Of a DNA stretch of 47,354 nt, positions 1-8,672 are shown piece after piece. Position numbers and translations under genes: made by a program. The stretch covers positions 1-47,354 of the forward strand of contig CAAGFJ010000026.1 of the NCBI GenBank assembly GCA_900769115.1, read 5' to 3'. The DNA is from Lachnospiraceae bacterium (lineage in GTDB: Bacteria > Bacillota > Clostridia > Lachnospirales > Lachnospiraceae). Numbering within the stretch: the first letter of the stretch is position 1; each line of letters starts with the position of its first letter. Under the pieces are notes generated by a model that made no database searches, had not been told where the DNA came from, and was given only the letters and a program-made list of their open reading frames with translations.

Positions 1-83
1 AATATAGACTTACCCTTCTGGCAACATAAAAATGAGACGACCGAAGCCGTCTCAAAAAAGTCTAACTTTTGGGGGTCACTACA
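1..83. mobile_element. Probable end of an IS3-family insertion sequence (partial)
   Basis: Read on the minus strand, positions 83 down to 60 begin TGTAGTGACCCCC and continue AAAAGTTAGAC. This resembles, from memory, the terminal inverted repeat of IS150-group IS3 elements (a TGTAnTGACCCC start with an AAAAGTTAGAC body). The element would extend left out of the window, so no transposase can be seen. The end lies 16 nt beyond the hisS stop codon. The inside begins with a hairpin (34-53), which in IS ends can block transcription entering from outside. The family call is by resemblance only; the other end and a target duplication are not visible. Confidence 0.45.
28..53 (-). terminator. Intrinsic terminator-like hairpin downstream of hisS
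   Basis: On the minus strand an 8-bp stem (GAGACGGC paired with GUCGUCUC, one G-U pair) closes a UUCG tetraloop and is followed by ATTTTTA (33-27). It would end transcription coming from hisS. It lies inside the putative IS end, so it may belong to that element. Confidence 0.7.
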
Positions 84-99
84 CTGTGCAAGGGTAAAA

Positions 100-1365
100 T
101 TACATACGGTCTGTGAAGAACTCCTCAAACGCCGTATAACCTTCTTTCTCCAACTGTTCCTTCTGGAACTTCTTATTCTTCTTCATAATTGCAATATTGA
201 TCTGCTCTCCATTCTTACGCTTCTCATTTGCCTGTTGCAGGATCGTGAGCATCTTATCCTGTGGCATATTCTTCTCAACGAGGTACGCCGTCTTCTCACC
301 TTTTCCCGGCACCTGATAATCCTTCTCTAACAAGAGCATAACAATTCGTTCAAATCCAATAGAGAATCCACAGGCTGGTGTATTCTGACCAGTGAACTTA
401 CCGATCATCTCATCGTAACGTCCACCACCACCAACAGATCCACCAAACTCATCCATAGAGATTTCAAAGATCGGACCGGTATAATATCCCATTCCCCTTA
501 CCAGGGTTGGGTCAAATACTATCTTAAAATCAGCCGATCTGGTAGCGTCCACACTTGCCATGATCGTTTCTAAGTCTTCTGCCACACCTGCTTCTAAGCA
601 TTCCCCTAATGTATCTTTGAGATAACGCACGCCTGTTACATCCTGACTGACATTTTCAAAGAGGGAAAGACACTTATCGACAGACTCCGCTGCAAATCCC
701 TGTTCGATCAGTTCTTCCTTTACGCCATCCAGCCCAATCTTATCCATCTTATCCAATGTAATAAATACGCTATCGTAATCCGCTTCACCAAATCCGCTAT
801 ATGCTGCCATTGCTTTAAGCATCTTACGGTTATTCAGACGAATGGTGAATTTCTCAAATCCAATCTTACCAAGCAATGTTGTCGTTGCCGTGATCAGCTC
901 GATCTCTGCTAAGATAGTTGGTTCCCCTAAGATATCAATATCACACTGCATAAACTGGCGGTAACGACCCCTCTGTGGACGGTCTGCTCTCCACACATTA
1001 CCCATCTGTAATGCCTTAAACGGACTTGGCAGATCATTCGCATTATTGGCATAATATCTTGAAAGCGGCAATGTCAGATCATAACGAAGGCCTCCGTCTA
1101 CCAACACATTCACATCCTCTGCTGCCTTCGGAACCGCTGCTGTTAATTTGTCACCACGCTTCAGGATCTTAAAGATCAGTTTTTCATTTTCCCCACCCTG
1201 GTTAGAGCTTAAATTCTCAATGTGCTCCACACAGGGAGTCTCCATGCTTGAAAATCCAAACGTCTTATAAGTCTCCTTAATCTGCCCGATCACATAATCC
1301 CGGATCTCCATCTCTCTTGGTAATATATCTTTCATTCCTGTTACCGGTTTCTTCTTCATTGCCAT
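100..1365 (-). CDS. hisS: Histidine-tRNA ligase
   Basis: Class II aminoacyl-tRNA synthetase of 421 aa, the usual HisRS length, charging tRNA-His in the cytoplasm. Visible family signatures are the motif 2 stretch RADRPQRGRYRQF, the histidine-binding region RGMGYYTGPIFE, the glycine-rich GGGGRYDEM, and motif 3 (ACGFSIGFERI). The C-terminal region resembles the anticodon-binding domain. The start is chosen because GGAGAG lies 7 nt before ATG; a second in-frame ATG two codons later is possible. It is the last gene of the rel-hemZ block, 214 nt after the HD-GYP gene. That gap has no clear T-box: no T-box core sequence is seen. In related genomes aspS often follows; here a putative IS end follows instead. 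Confidence 0.97.
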   Translation of the reverse strand: MAMKKKPVTGMKDILPREMEIRDYVIGQIKETYKTFGFSSMETPCVEHIENLSSNQGGENEKLIFKILKRGDKLTAAVPKAAEDVNVLVDGGLRYDLTLPLSRYYANNANDLPSPFKALQMGNVWRADRPQRGRYRQFMQCDIDILGEPTILAEIELITATTTLLGKIGFEKFTIRLNNRKMLKAMAAYSGFGEADYDSVFITLDKMDKIGLDGVKEELIEQGFAAESVDKCLSLFENVSQDVTGVRYLKDTLGECLEAGVAEDLETIMASVDATRSADFKIVFDPTLVRGMGYYTGPIFEISMDEFGGSVGGGGRYDEMIGKFTGQNTPACGFSIGFERIVMLLLEKDYQVPGKGEKTAYLVEKNMPQDKMLTILQQANEKRKNGEQINIAIMKKNKKFQKEQLEKEGYTAFEEFFTDRM

Positions 1366-1579
1366 CTTAATTCTCTCCTTTTTCTATATAGTAGCAGCTA
1401 CAGAATGGAACAAATAATCTCTTGTACCCTTTCATTCCAAACCCAGCATCACAAAATAATCAATTTCTTTTCTACCAGCATGCGCATCTCTAGCAACTCT
1501 TTTGATTCTTATAAAGAGGCTTTCCCGAAAAGTAATAACAGAATCGTTCCTCGCACATGTGAACCAACAATGCAGGAAA
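1366..1579 (-). other. Gap between HD-GYP gene and hisS, no gene seen
   Basis: 214 nt. Only a weak imperfect hairpin (GAATG...CATTC enclosing ACAA...TTGT, about 1400-1435) and the hisS ribosome site (AAAAAGGAGAG) are seen. No convincing T-box, promoter or small ORF with a ribosome site was found. Confidence 0.5.
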
Positions 1580-2203
1580 TCATCCGTGAAATACCAGCTT
1601 ATCCTGTGTATCCCCCGCTAATTCTTTCCGTTGAATCTCATCATGTACGATGCTCTGGAATGGCAGAAATACTTTCATATCAAAATGCCGTACCTCTTCA
1701 ATCAGCAGTTCCACTGCGGTCTTACTGTCAAACGCCTTACGATACGGGCGATCCGAGGTCAGCGCCACAAAGACATCGCATACCCGGAGAACCCTTGCTC
1801 CAAGCGGAATCTCATCCCCAACCAGATTATCCGGATACCCTGTACCATCATAGTTCTCATGATGATGCAGAATCATCTCACACACGCGATCCGAGTAACC
1901 CTCTGCTTTCACAACCTCATATCCCAATCCGGCATGCAGTCTTACATACCGCATCTTCTCTACATTCAGCGTATCATCATCACCACCATACAGATACGTG
2001 CTCGCCCTAAGCTTCCCAATATCATGAAGCATACCTGCCACTTCAATGTCATGACAGAATTCCGGGTCTAATTTCAACTCTTTGGCAAGCATTCCCGCCA
2101 ATCGGCTGACCTCAATCCCATGCGCAATCTCCGTCCTCAGATCCTCTGTCAGATATGTCGACATCTCATCTACTTCTACGTCATCCCGATCTACTTGTAT
2201 CAT
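1580..2203 (-). CDS. Stand-alone HD-GYP domain phosphohydrolase
   Basis: 207 aa, essentially one HD-GYP domain without a sensor or receiver. Metal ligands are visible: H28, the HD pair H60-D61 in MLHDIGKL, H90, and H114-H115 in HHENYDGTGYP with the GYP signature at 122-124. The DVFVALTSDRPYR helix typical of HD-GYP follows. The family hydrolyses cyclic di-GMP or related cyclic dinucleotides, though some members act on other nucleotides; the substrate is not shown here. The ATG overlaps the hemZ stop (ATGA), so translation is probably coupled. Position downstream of rel puts two nucleotide-signal enzymes in one transcript, which is inference only. Confidence 0.85.
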   Translation of the reverse strand: MIQVDRDDVEVDEMSTYLTEDLRTEIAHGIEVSRLAGMLAKELKLDPEFCHDIEVAGMLHDIGKLRASTYLYGGDDDTLNVEKMRYVRLHAGLGYEVVKAEGYSDRVCEMILHHHENYDGTGYPDNLVGDEIPLGARVLRVCDVFVALTSDRPYRKAFDSKTAVELLIEEVRHFDMKVFLPFQSIVHDEIQRKELAGDTQDKLVFHG

Positions 2204-3681
2204 CCTATCACCCCTTCAAACATACGCCGTTTCCGAGCTATCATCTCATCAATCCGATTGATATATTCATCTACATTCTTCACATTCTCCACACGTTCAA
2301 TCCGGTTCTCCTGATGGAATACGAACTTAGAGGATGCCCCTGCTCCCATCGCAAGGATATCCAACTTCTCTTCCATGATCAGAATATTGTAGATGCATTC
2401 CTTCCCCTCCGCTGCATATCCAATATTCTCAAGCTTGCCCGGGATATTCTTCTGCCGATACAGATAATACGGAAATAAATGCAGTCTTCTCGCACAATCA
2501 TCAACTGCCAGCAGCATCTCATTAGTGCTTCCCTTAATCAGACTGTGATACCGTTCCATCTCAATATTAAGATTCGCCGCACGCTTGATTGCTAATGAAT
2601 GTACGGTAAGACTGTCCGGTGCCAGCTTCTCGATCTCTTCTAATGTATGCTCTACATCCGCCATCTCCTCGCCAGGAAGTCCCACGATCATATCCATATT
2701 GATATTCATAAAGCCTGCCTGTCGTGCCATTGCGTATGCTTCTTTGGTCTGCTCCACACTGTGTGCCCGTCCGATCAGTTTGAGTGTCTCATCCGACATC
2801 GTCTGTGGATTAATACTGATACGTTCTACACCCATTTTCCTTAGTGTCAGCAGCTTGTCCATTGTAATACTGTCCGGTCTTCCACACTCTACACAGAATT
2901 CCCGTACGTACCGCATATCAAAGATCTGCCACAGCTTCGAGATCAATGCCTCTAACTGCCCCGCTGACAGTGCACTTGGCGTACCGCCACCCACATAAAC
3001 TGCTACTAACCGCTTACTTTTATATGCCTCTGAACCTGCTACGAATTCCATCTCTTTGTATAAAGCCTGTAAATATGCCTCTACCTTATCTGCATATACT
3101 GCAATCGGGTAAGACGTAAAGGAACAATAGAGGCACCTCGTTGGGCAGAATGGAATCCCGATATAGATACAATACTCATTCTCATAGTCAAAATCCCGAA
3201 ATAACTGTTGCTCTTTCTTCGCCACCTCAATACAGATATCTGCCTTCTGTGGAATCGTCAGATAAGTATCCGTATACAGTCTCCGGATCTCCTCTTCGGT
3301 TGCCCCATGCTCTAACCGTTCCGTCGCCACCTTAGTCGGACGTACTCCAGTCATACTTCCCCACGGAAGTGTCTTACCTGTATACTCTGACAACATATGA
3401 TATAATGCTGCCTTTAGCGGATTACGTGCCAGCTTCCGGTTGAGATAATCAACAACAACCATCTTACTCGCCTGATATCCATCCTCATCCGACAATGTAT
3501 AGGTAACATAGCCTCCCTTAGCTACCTCTGTCTCCACGTCTACATCCTGTGTATAGACCACCTCTAAGGAAAGCCTTGTTCCCTCCTGCTTTGTCACTAC
3601 CTTCTCATTATCAAAAAATGCCTGTAGCATGGCTCGTATATCATTGTTAAAATATTCTGCATTTTGCTCTAAATATATCAT
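2200..3681 (-). CDS. hemZ: Coproporphyrinogen dehydrogenase-like radical SAM protein HemZ
   Basis: 493 aa, matching the clostridial/Bacillus HemZ family in length and layout: a roughly 165-residue N-terminal extension (LPWGSMTGVRPTK at about 105-117) and then a radical SAM core. The 4Fe-4S cluster motif is C179-PTR-C183-LY-C186; the glycine-rich VYVGGGTPSAL and the N-x-D-M-I-V-G-L-P-G-E motif follow. The family is annotated as oxygen-independent coproporphyrinogen III oxidase-like. No other haem gene is in view, so its real substrate in this organism is open. ATGA overlaps join it to the MBL gene upstream and to the HD-GYP gene downstream. Confidence 0.9.
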   Translation of the reverse strand: MIYLEQNAEYFNNDIRAMLQAFFDNEKVVTKQEGTRLSLEVVYTQDVDVETEVAKGGYVTYTLSDEDGYQASKMVVVDYLNRKLARNPLKAALYHMLSEYTGKTLPWGSMTGVRPTKVATERLEHGATEEEIRRLYTDTYLTIPQKADICIEVAKKEQQLFRDFDYENEYCIYIGIPFCPTRCLYCSFTSYPIAVYADKVEAYLQALYKEMEFVAGSEAYKSKRLVAVYVGGGTPSALSAGQLEALISKLWQIFDMRYVREFCVECGRPDSITMDKLLTLRKMGVERISINPQTMSDETLKLIGRAHSVEQTKEAYAMARQAGFMNINMDMIVGLPGEEMADVEHTLEEIEKLAPDSLTVHSLAIKRAANLNIEMERYHSLIKGSTNEMLLAVDDCARRLHLFPYYLYRQKNIPGKLENIGYAAEGKECIYNILIMEEKLDILAMGAGASSKFVFHQENRIERVENVKNVDEYINRIDEMIARKRRMFEGVIG

Positions 3682-4325
3682 TCCTCATGCACTCCGCAAA
3701 CCATGTTGTTATTCTTCTCCCAACCAATCGTTGATCCATCCATATGCCCCGGAAAGATCTTTGTCTCATCTGGCAGAGTGTATAACTTCTCCCGGATAGA
3801 CTGCAGCAATACAGCTCCATTCCCTGTCGGAAAATCTGTTCTGCCAACACTTCCACAGAATAAAGTATCTCCCACTATTGCAGACTGCAACTCCTCACAA
3901 TAGTAGCACATACCACCTGCAGTATGTCCCGGTGTCAGAATACAGACAAGTGTGGTTCCAATTATCTCCACCTTCTGTCCATCCCGTAATATCTCGTCTG
4001 CCTGCAGCGTCATCGGATCCCCAAACATTGCCGACAGATTCACAGACAGATCTCCTAATACCTGCTCATTCTCTTCCTTTGATGCATACACCGGCACACC
4101 GAAAGTATCCTTCAACGCCTTCACGGCTCCGATATGATCATAATGCCCGTGTGTCAGAAAGATAGCCTTCAACTGAAAACCCGGACTGTGAAAAATCTCG
4201 CTCAACGCATCTGCTTCTGCTGCCGGATCAAACACAACACACTCACCGCTATCGTGATTAACTAATATATAACAATTCGTACCCAGTTCTCCAACCGTTT
4301 TACGAAAGATCTCCAAATCTGCCAT
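3678..4325 (-). CDS. MBL-fold metallo-hydrolase (glyoxalase II-like)
   Basis: 215 aa metallo-beta-lactamase fold hydrolase. The metal motif T58-HGHYDH-64 is complete, with later ligands in LTPGHTAGG and IVGDTLF and the C-terminal IFPGHMDGSTIG typical of small YcbL/GloB-like hydrolases. Likely a thioester hydrolase acting in the cytoplasm; the substrate is not evident. It lies between rel (60 nt gap) and hemZ (4-nt overlap), a recurring order in Clostridia. Confidence 0.9.
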   Translation of the reverse strand: MADLEIFRKTVGELGTNCYILVNHDSGECVVFDPAAEADALSEIFHSPGFQLKAIFLTHGHYDHIGAVKALKDTFGVPVYASKEENEQVLGDLSVNLSAMFGDPMTLQADEILRDGQKVEIIGTTLVCILTPGHTAGGMCYYCEELQSAIVGDTLFCGSVGRTDFPTGNGAVLLQSIREKLYTLPDETKIFPGHMDGSTIGWEKNNNMVCGVHEE

Positions 4326-4385
4326 TTGTTCTATCCTTTCTTACCTGCTTTGATCCTGCTTTCCTGATCTGCTAAATGCCGGCAC

Positions 4386-6653
4386 TCATCCTACACTTCG
4401 CTCTACATCTAACACACCCGGTATCATACGGATCTTCGAAATCACATGATTCAACTGATCCACTGTCTTAATATCAAAGGACACCGTAAAGGTCGCCCGC
4501 TCATTCTTATTATTACTCTTACTATTAATTGCTGTTACATTGATATTGGCCTCGGTAAATACCTTAGAAACATCAAACAACATACCGGTACGATCTGCTG
4601 CAAAAATACGAATCTCTGTCGAATACGTCGCTGTTGGATTGCTGGCCGCATCTTCCTGCCACTCTGCATCAATCAAACGTGAACGGTCACTGTCGCTCAT
4701 TCCTACAATATTCACGCAATCGGTACGATGAATAGAGATTCCCCGGCCTCTTGTAACATAGCCAACAATCTCATCTCCCGGAACCGGAGAACAGCATTTG
4801 GAAAAATGTACAGCAACATCATCAATTCCATGCACAGTGATTCCACCCTTGGAATGACTGGTACGGTGCAGGTCTGCACTCTGGTTAAGCTGCTCTAACA
4901 GCTCATCCTCTGTCATCTTTGCTTTCTCTTCTTTGTTGTAGGTCTCCATCAGCTTATTCATAACCTGACCCTCTTTGAGGGCTCCATGTCCAATTGCCGC
5001 TAAGACCGACTCCCAATCCCGGAAGTTATATTTGACCATAACTGCCCGAAGCAGTTCTGGTTTCGAATAGGTTGCAAGATTATATCCCTTTGCCTTACAG
5101 TATTGGGATAACAACTCCTTACCTCTGCTGATATTATCTTCTTTGAATTCCTGCTTGAACCATTGATTGATCTTATTCCGTGCCTGTGCAGACTTCACAA
5201 TACTCAACCAGTCACGGCTCGGTCCTTTGGAATTCTGTGACGTAATGATCTCTACCCGGTCGCCATTCTGCAACGCATATGTTACCGGTACCTGTCTGCC
5301 ATTCACTCTGGCTCCAACCATCTTATTACCAACTGCAGAATGAATACTATATGCAAAATCAATCGGGGTAGAGCCTGCCGGAAGATTCTTCACATCGCCA
5401 TTCGGTGTAAAACAATACACCTGTTCCGCAAAGAGATCTAAGTCCGTCTTAACCGTACTCATAAACTCCTTATTATCTTCCGTATCTCTCTGCCACTCTA
5501 AGATCTGTCGCAGCCAGCTTAACTTCTCTTCTTCTTTATCCTTCGTGGTTCCGGACAGATTCTCTTTGTATTTCCAATGGGCAGCAATACCATATTCTGC
5601 TGTCTTATGCATGTCATATGTACGAATCTGAATCTCAAAAGGCTGTCCGCTCTTACTGATCAGCGTCGTATGCAGGGATTGATACATATTCGACTTTGGC
5701 ATTGCAATATAATCCTTGAAGCGTCCCGGAATCGGCTTATACTTCTCATGGATGATACCAAGTGCTGCATAACAGTCTCTTACACTGTCTACAATAATAC
5801 GTACCGCAAAGATATCATAGATCTGGTCTAATGTCTTGTTCTGGTTAACCATCTTCTTATAAATGCTGAAGAAATGCTTCACACGTCCATTAATCTCTGC
5901 CTTGATTCCTGCCTCATCAATGCATTCTTTTACATCATGTACGATCGTTTCAATGAATGTCTCCCGTTCCTCTAACCTCTCGTCAATCTCAGCCTTTAAT
6001 TCCTTAAACTTCTCCGGTTCTAAATACTGCAGGGAAAGATCATCTAACTCAACCTTAATCTTACTGATACCAAGACGATGTGCGATTGGAGAATAGATAT
6101 CCATTGTCTCCCTCGCCTTCTCAATCTGCTTTGCCGGTGTCTGATACTGCAGCGTTCTTAGGTTATGCAGACGATCGGCAAGCTTGATCAGGATGACACG
6201 AATGTCCTTCGCCATAGCAAGGAACATCTTTCGGAGATTCTCTGCCTGTAACTCAATCTTGTCCTGTGAGAAATTCAGCTGTGTCAGCTTGGTAACACCA
6301 TCTACTAACAAGGCGATCTCCGGTGAGAATTCCGTAGAAATCTCCTCTGTTGTCATAACTGTATCCTCAATTACATCATGTAAAATACCCGCTACGATCG
6401 TCTCTTTATCCAATTCTAACTCTGCCAAAATAATCGCAACGCAAAGTGGATGCATGATATATGGCTCGCCAGATTTGCGCAGTTGCCCCTCATGTGCCTT
6501 ACTTGCAATCTTATATGCCTTTTCAATCATGGTGATATCTGTATTCGGATGATATTCTAATACCTTATTGATCAGGGTCTGATACAGTTCCTCCGGCGGT
6601 GTAAAATCCTTTGGAGTACTAAGTTCATTGTCTGTATTTACTAAGCCTGCCAT
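4386..6653 (-). CDS. relA: Bifunctional (p)ppGpp synthetase/hydrolase Rel
   Basis: 755 aa, full length for a long RelA/SpoT homologue. In order: HD hydrolase domain (GEPYIMHPL, then AGILHDVIEDT with the HD pair), synthetase domain (PGRFKDYIAMPKSNMYQSLHTT), TGS domain (VYCFTPNGDVKNLPAGSTPIDFAYSIH), a conserved-Cys/zinc-finger region (HFSKCCSPVPGDEIVGY) and a C-terminal ACT domain. The intact HD motif argues for both synthesis and hydrolysis of (p)ppGpp. The ribosome site AAGAAGGTGG precedes ATG. A promoter lies at 6699-6727, so rel and the genes after it can be transcribed independently of recJ. Confidence 0.97.
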   Translation of the reverse strand: MAGLVNTDNELSTPKDFTPPEELYQTLINKVLEYHPNTDITMIEKAYKIASKAHEGQLRKSGEPYIMHPLCVAIILAELELDKETIVAGILHDVIEDTVMTTEEISTEFSPEIALLVDGVTKLTQLNFSQDKIELQAENLRKMFLAMAKDIRVILIKLADRLHNLRTLQYQTPAKQIEKARETMDIYSPIAHRLGISKIKVELDDLSLQYLEPEKFKELKAEIDERLEERETFIETIVHDVKECIDEAGIKAEINGRVKHFFSIYKKMVNQNKTLDQIYDIFAVRIIVDSVRDCYAALGIIHEKYKPIPGRFKDYIAMPKSNMYQSLHTTLISKSGQPFEIQIRTYDMHKTAEYGIAAHWKYKENLSGTTKDKEEEKLSWLRQILEWQRDTEDNKEFMSTVKTDLDLFAEQVYCFTPNGDVKNLPAGSTPIDFAYSIHSAVGNKMVGARVNGRQVPVTYALQNGDRVEIITSQNSKGPSRDWLSIVKSAQARNKINQWFKQEFKEDNISRGKELLSQYCKAKGYNLATYSKPELLRAVMVKYNFRDWESVLAAIGHGALKEGQVMNKLMETYNKEEKAKMTEDELLEQLNQSADLHRTSHSKGGITVHGIDDVAVHFSKCCSPVPGDEIVGYVTRGRGISIHRTDCVNIVGMSDSDRSRLIDAEWQEDAASNPTATYSTEIRIFAADRTGMLFDVSKVFTEANINVTAINSKSNNKNERATFTVSFDIKTVDQLNHVISKIRMIPGVLDVERSVG

Positions 6654-6698
6654 ATATCCACCTTCTTTTCTTTTTCTCTCAAGTCGTCCATAAAATAT

Positions 6699-6727
6699 AG
6701 TATAGCCTATATTTTCTAAGATGTAAC
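6699..6727 (-). promoter_or_regulatory. Putative promoter for rel operon
   Basis: On the minus strand GTTACA (6727-6722), a 17-nt spacer and TATACT (6704-6699) stand 45 nt before the rel start codon. This fits a housekeeping sigma-70/SigA promoter. Confidence 0.5.
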
Positions 6728-6818
6728 GAAGAAATTATCCCCATCTGATAATTTTGTAAAATATGCTATAAAAGCATGTTCAAAATTGCACGAACTTTGT
6801 GTTATTTGAAACTAACTC

Positions 6819-8603
6819 TCAGAGTACCTCACGCACAGTCGCCATGGCATACCGTTTTACCTGCATCTGAATCGTCCGATTCCCGTTAAATTCATTGATG
6901 GCCGGATAATACACAATATTCAGAATGACATTATTAAGCCATCCATGCAGCATCTTATCATATTCTTCCTGCCCGAACCAGTTAATAATATTCTCCTCGA
7001 ATTCCTGTGCCCGGAAGTAGATTCCCTCTGAAATGCAACCATCCTTATCCTCTAATGTCAGCTTGACAACATTGCGATCCTTTCCCATAATCTTCGCAGA
7101 CAATACATTTAAATCCTTCTGGGCAAAAACCGGTTTCTCATTTCCTTTTCCAAATGGTGCCAGACCATCTAACTGCTCGATCAACGGCTCCGTTACATAA
7201 GACATGGGCATCGGTACATCAATATGTACAGTCGGGATGAAGTCATCCTCTTCCAATGTACAGTTGTCATTTAATGCGGCCGTAAATGCCTCAAACTGAT
7301 CCGCCTGCAGAGAAAATCCTGCTGCCATTGCATGTCCCCCAAACTTAAGCAGCAGATTCTTACACTGCTGCAACGCTTCAAACATGTGATACCCCTCGAT
7401 GGAACGCCCGGAACCCTTCAGCACACCCGGAACGTCACTGTCTACCACCACGAATACCGGATGATGATAGCTCTCCCGGATTCTGCCGGCAACAATTCCC
7501 GCAAGACTTTCATGGCAATCAGCAAGATAGAGCACCATTACCTTCATTGGCTCCATGCCTGCAATATATTCCTCCGCACGTTCTATACTTTCCATTGTCA
7601 TTACCTTACGTTCCTCATTCATTTCCTTAAGGTCGGTTGCCTTGGCAATCGCAAGGTCGGTATCTGTCTCAATGAAAAGCTCTAATGCTGCCACTGCACT
7701 TTCCAATCGTCCACTGGCATTAATGCACGGCCCTAATTTGAAACCAACATGGTATTCATTGACTGTTACATCCGACAGTTCATTCACGCGCAACAATGCA
7801 CGCATTCCCACATTCTCCGAATGATTAAGCTTCTGTAACCCTTTCGCCACAAACGTGCGGTTCTCATCTGTCAGCGATACAATATCGCATATCGTTGCCA
7901 CCGCTACAAACTCTAAAAACGGTTCCATCTCCTCCGACGGAATATCCCTCTTATCAAACACTGCTTCAATCAATTTGTATGCAACACCTGCTCCACACAA
8001 ATCATCAAATGGATAGGTACAGGTAACCTTCTTGGGATTCAGAATCGCATCTGCCGGCGGAAGAATGTATGTCTTTTTCTCACCTTCCATTATAAATGGT
8101 ACCTGATGATGATCTGTTACTACCACAGTCATTCCCAATTCCTTGGCTTTGGAAAGTGCTGCATTTGCTGCAATTCCATTATCACAGGTCAAAATCGTAT
8201 GGATTCCATCCTCTGCCGCCTTCATAATGATCTCTTCATTGATTCCATATCCATCTTTGACTCTATGTGGAATCACATAGTCAACCTCTGCACCAATGCG
8301 CTTCAGACCCGCATATAATATATAATTAGACATCACTCCATCTACATCATAATCCGAAACGATCCGAATCCGATGTCCCTCTTCTATGTCATGAATAATA
8401 ATTCGAACCGCCTGATTCATATCCTCCATTAAAAACGGATCATGCAGATCATGCAGATCCGGATGGAGAAAGGACGCAAACTGCTCTTCCGGAATATCAC
8501 GGTTAACCATAACTCTCGCCACTACCGGATCAATGGAAAACCGCTCCCCAAGAGCATGAAAATCTGCCCGTTTCATTCGTATAAGCCAATTCTGTTCTGC
8601 CAT
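6819..8603 (-). CDS. recJ: Single-stranded-DNA-specific 5'-3' exonuclease RecJ
   Basis: 594 aa DHH-family nuclease. The catalytic DHH domain shows D84-YDVDG and T163-DHH-166; the DHHA1 domain has the conserved INASGRLES and GGHAMAAGFSL; an OB-like C-terminal domain follows. It degrades 5'-ended single strands in recombination and mismatch or base repair in the cytoplasm. Ribosome site TTAGGAGATT is 5-6 nt before ATG. It follows secDF after a 69-nt gap holding a hairpin. Many clostridia place apt between recJ and rel; it is absent here. Confidence 0.95.
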   Translation of the reverse strand: MAEQNWLIRMKRADFHALGERFSIDPVVARVMVNRDIPEEQFASFLHPDLHDLHDPFLMEDMNQAVRIIIHDIEEGHRIRIVSDYDVDGVMSNYILYAGLKRIGAEVDYVIPHRVKDGYGINEEIIMKAAEDGIHTILTCDNGIAANAALSKAKELGMTVVVTDHHQVPFIMEGEKKTYILPPADAILNPKKVTCTYPFDDLCGAGVAYKLIEAVFDKRDIPSEEMEPFLEFVAVATICDIVSLTDENRTFVAKGLQKLNHSENVGMRALLRVNELSDVTVNEYHVGFKLGPCINASGRLESAVAALELFIETDTDLAIAKATDLKEMNEERKVMTMESIERAEEYIAGMEPMKVMVLYLADCHESLAGIVAGRIRESYHHPVFVVVDSDVPGVLKGSGRSIEGYHMFEALQQCKNLLLKFGGHAMAAGFSLQADQFEAFTAALNDNCTLEEDDFIPTVHIDVPMPMSYVTEPLIEQLDGLAPFGKGNEKPVFAQKDLNVLSAKIMGKDRNVVKLTLEDKDGCISEGIYFRAQEFEENIINWFGQEEYDKMLHGWLNNVILNIVYYPAINEFNGNRTIQMQVKRYAMATVREVL

Positions 8604-8628
8604 ATTCTAATCTCCTAATGAAACATGA

Positions 8629-8657
8629 TAGGGACATGGTAATATGCCATGTCCCTA
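8629..8657 (-). terminator. 11-bp hairpin between secDF and recJ
   Basis: Perfect stem TAGGGACATGG / CCATGTCCCTA with a 7-nt loop. The following minus-strand sequence (TCATGTTTCATT) is only weakly T-rich, so it may be a partial terminator or an mRNA processing or stabilising element that lowers recJ relative to secDF. Confidence 0.45.
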
Positions 8658-8672
8658 TATATTTCTAAATCT

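Noticed and set aside
1366..1579. T-box riboswitch ahead of hisS
   Set aside because: No T-box core or antiterminator/terminator pair is seen; only a weak imperfect hairpin is present.
1405..2071. Plus-strand frames of 201 and 146 codons opposite the HD-GYP gene
   Set aside because: Low-complexity translations, antisense to a clearly conserved gene, with no ribosome site.
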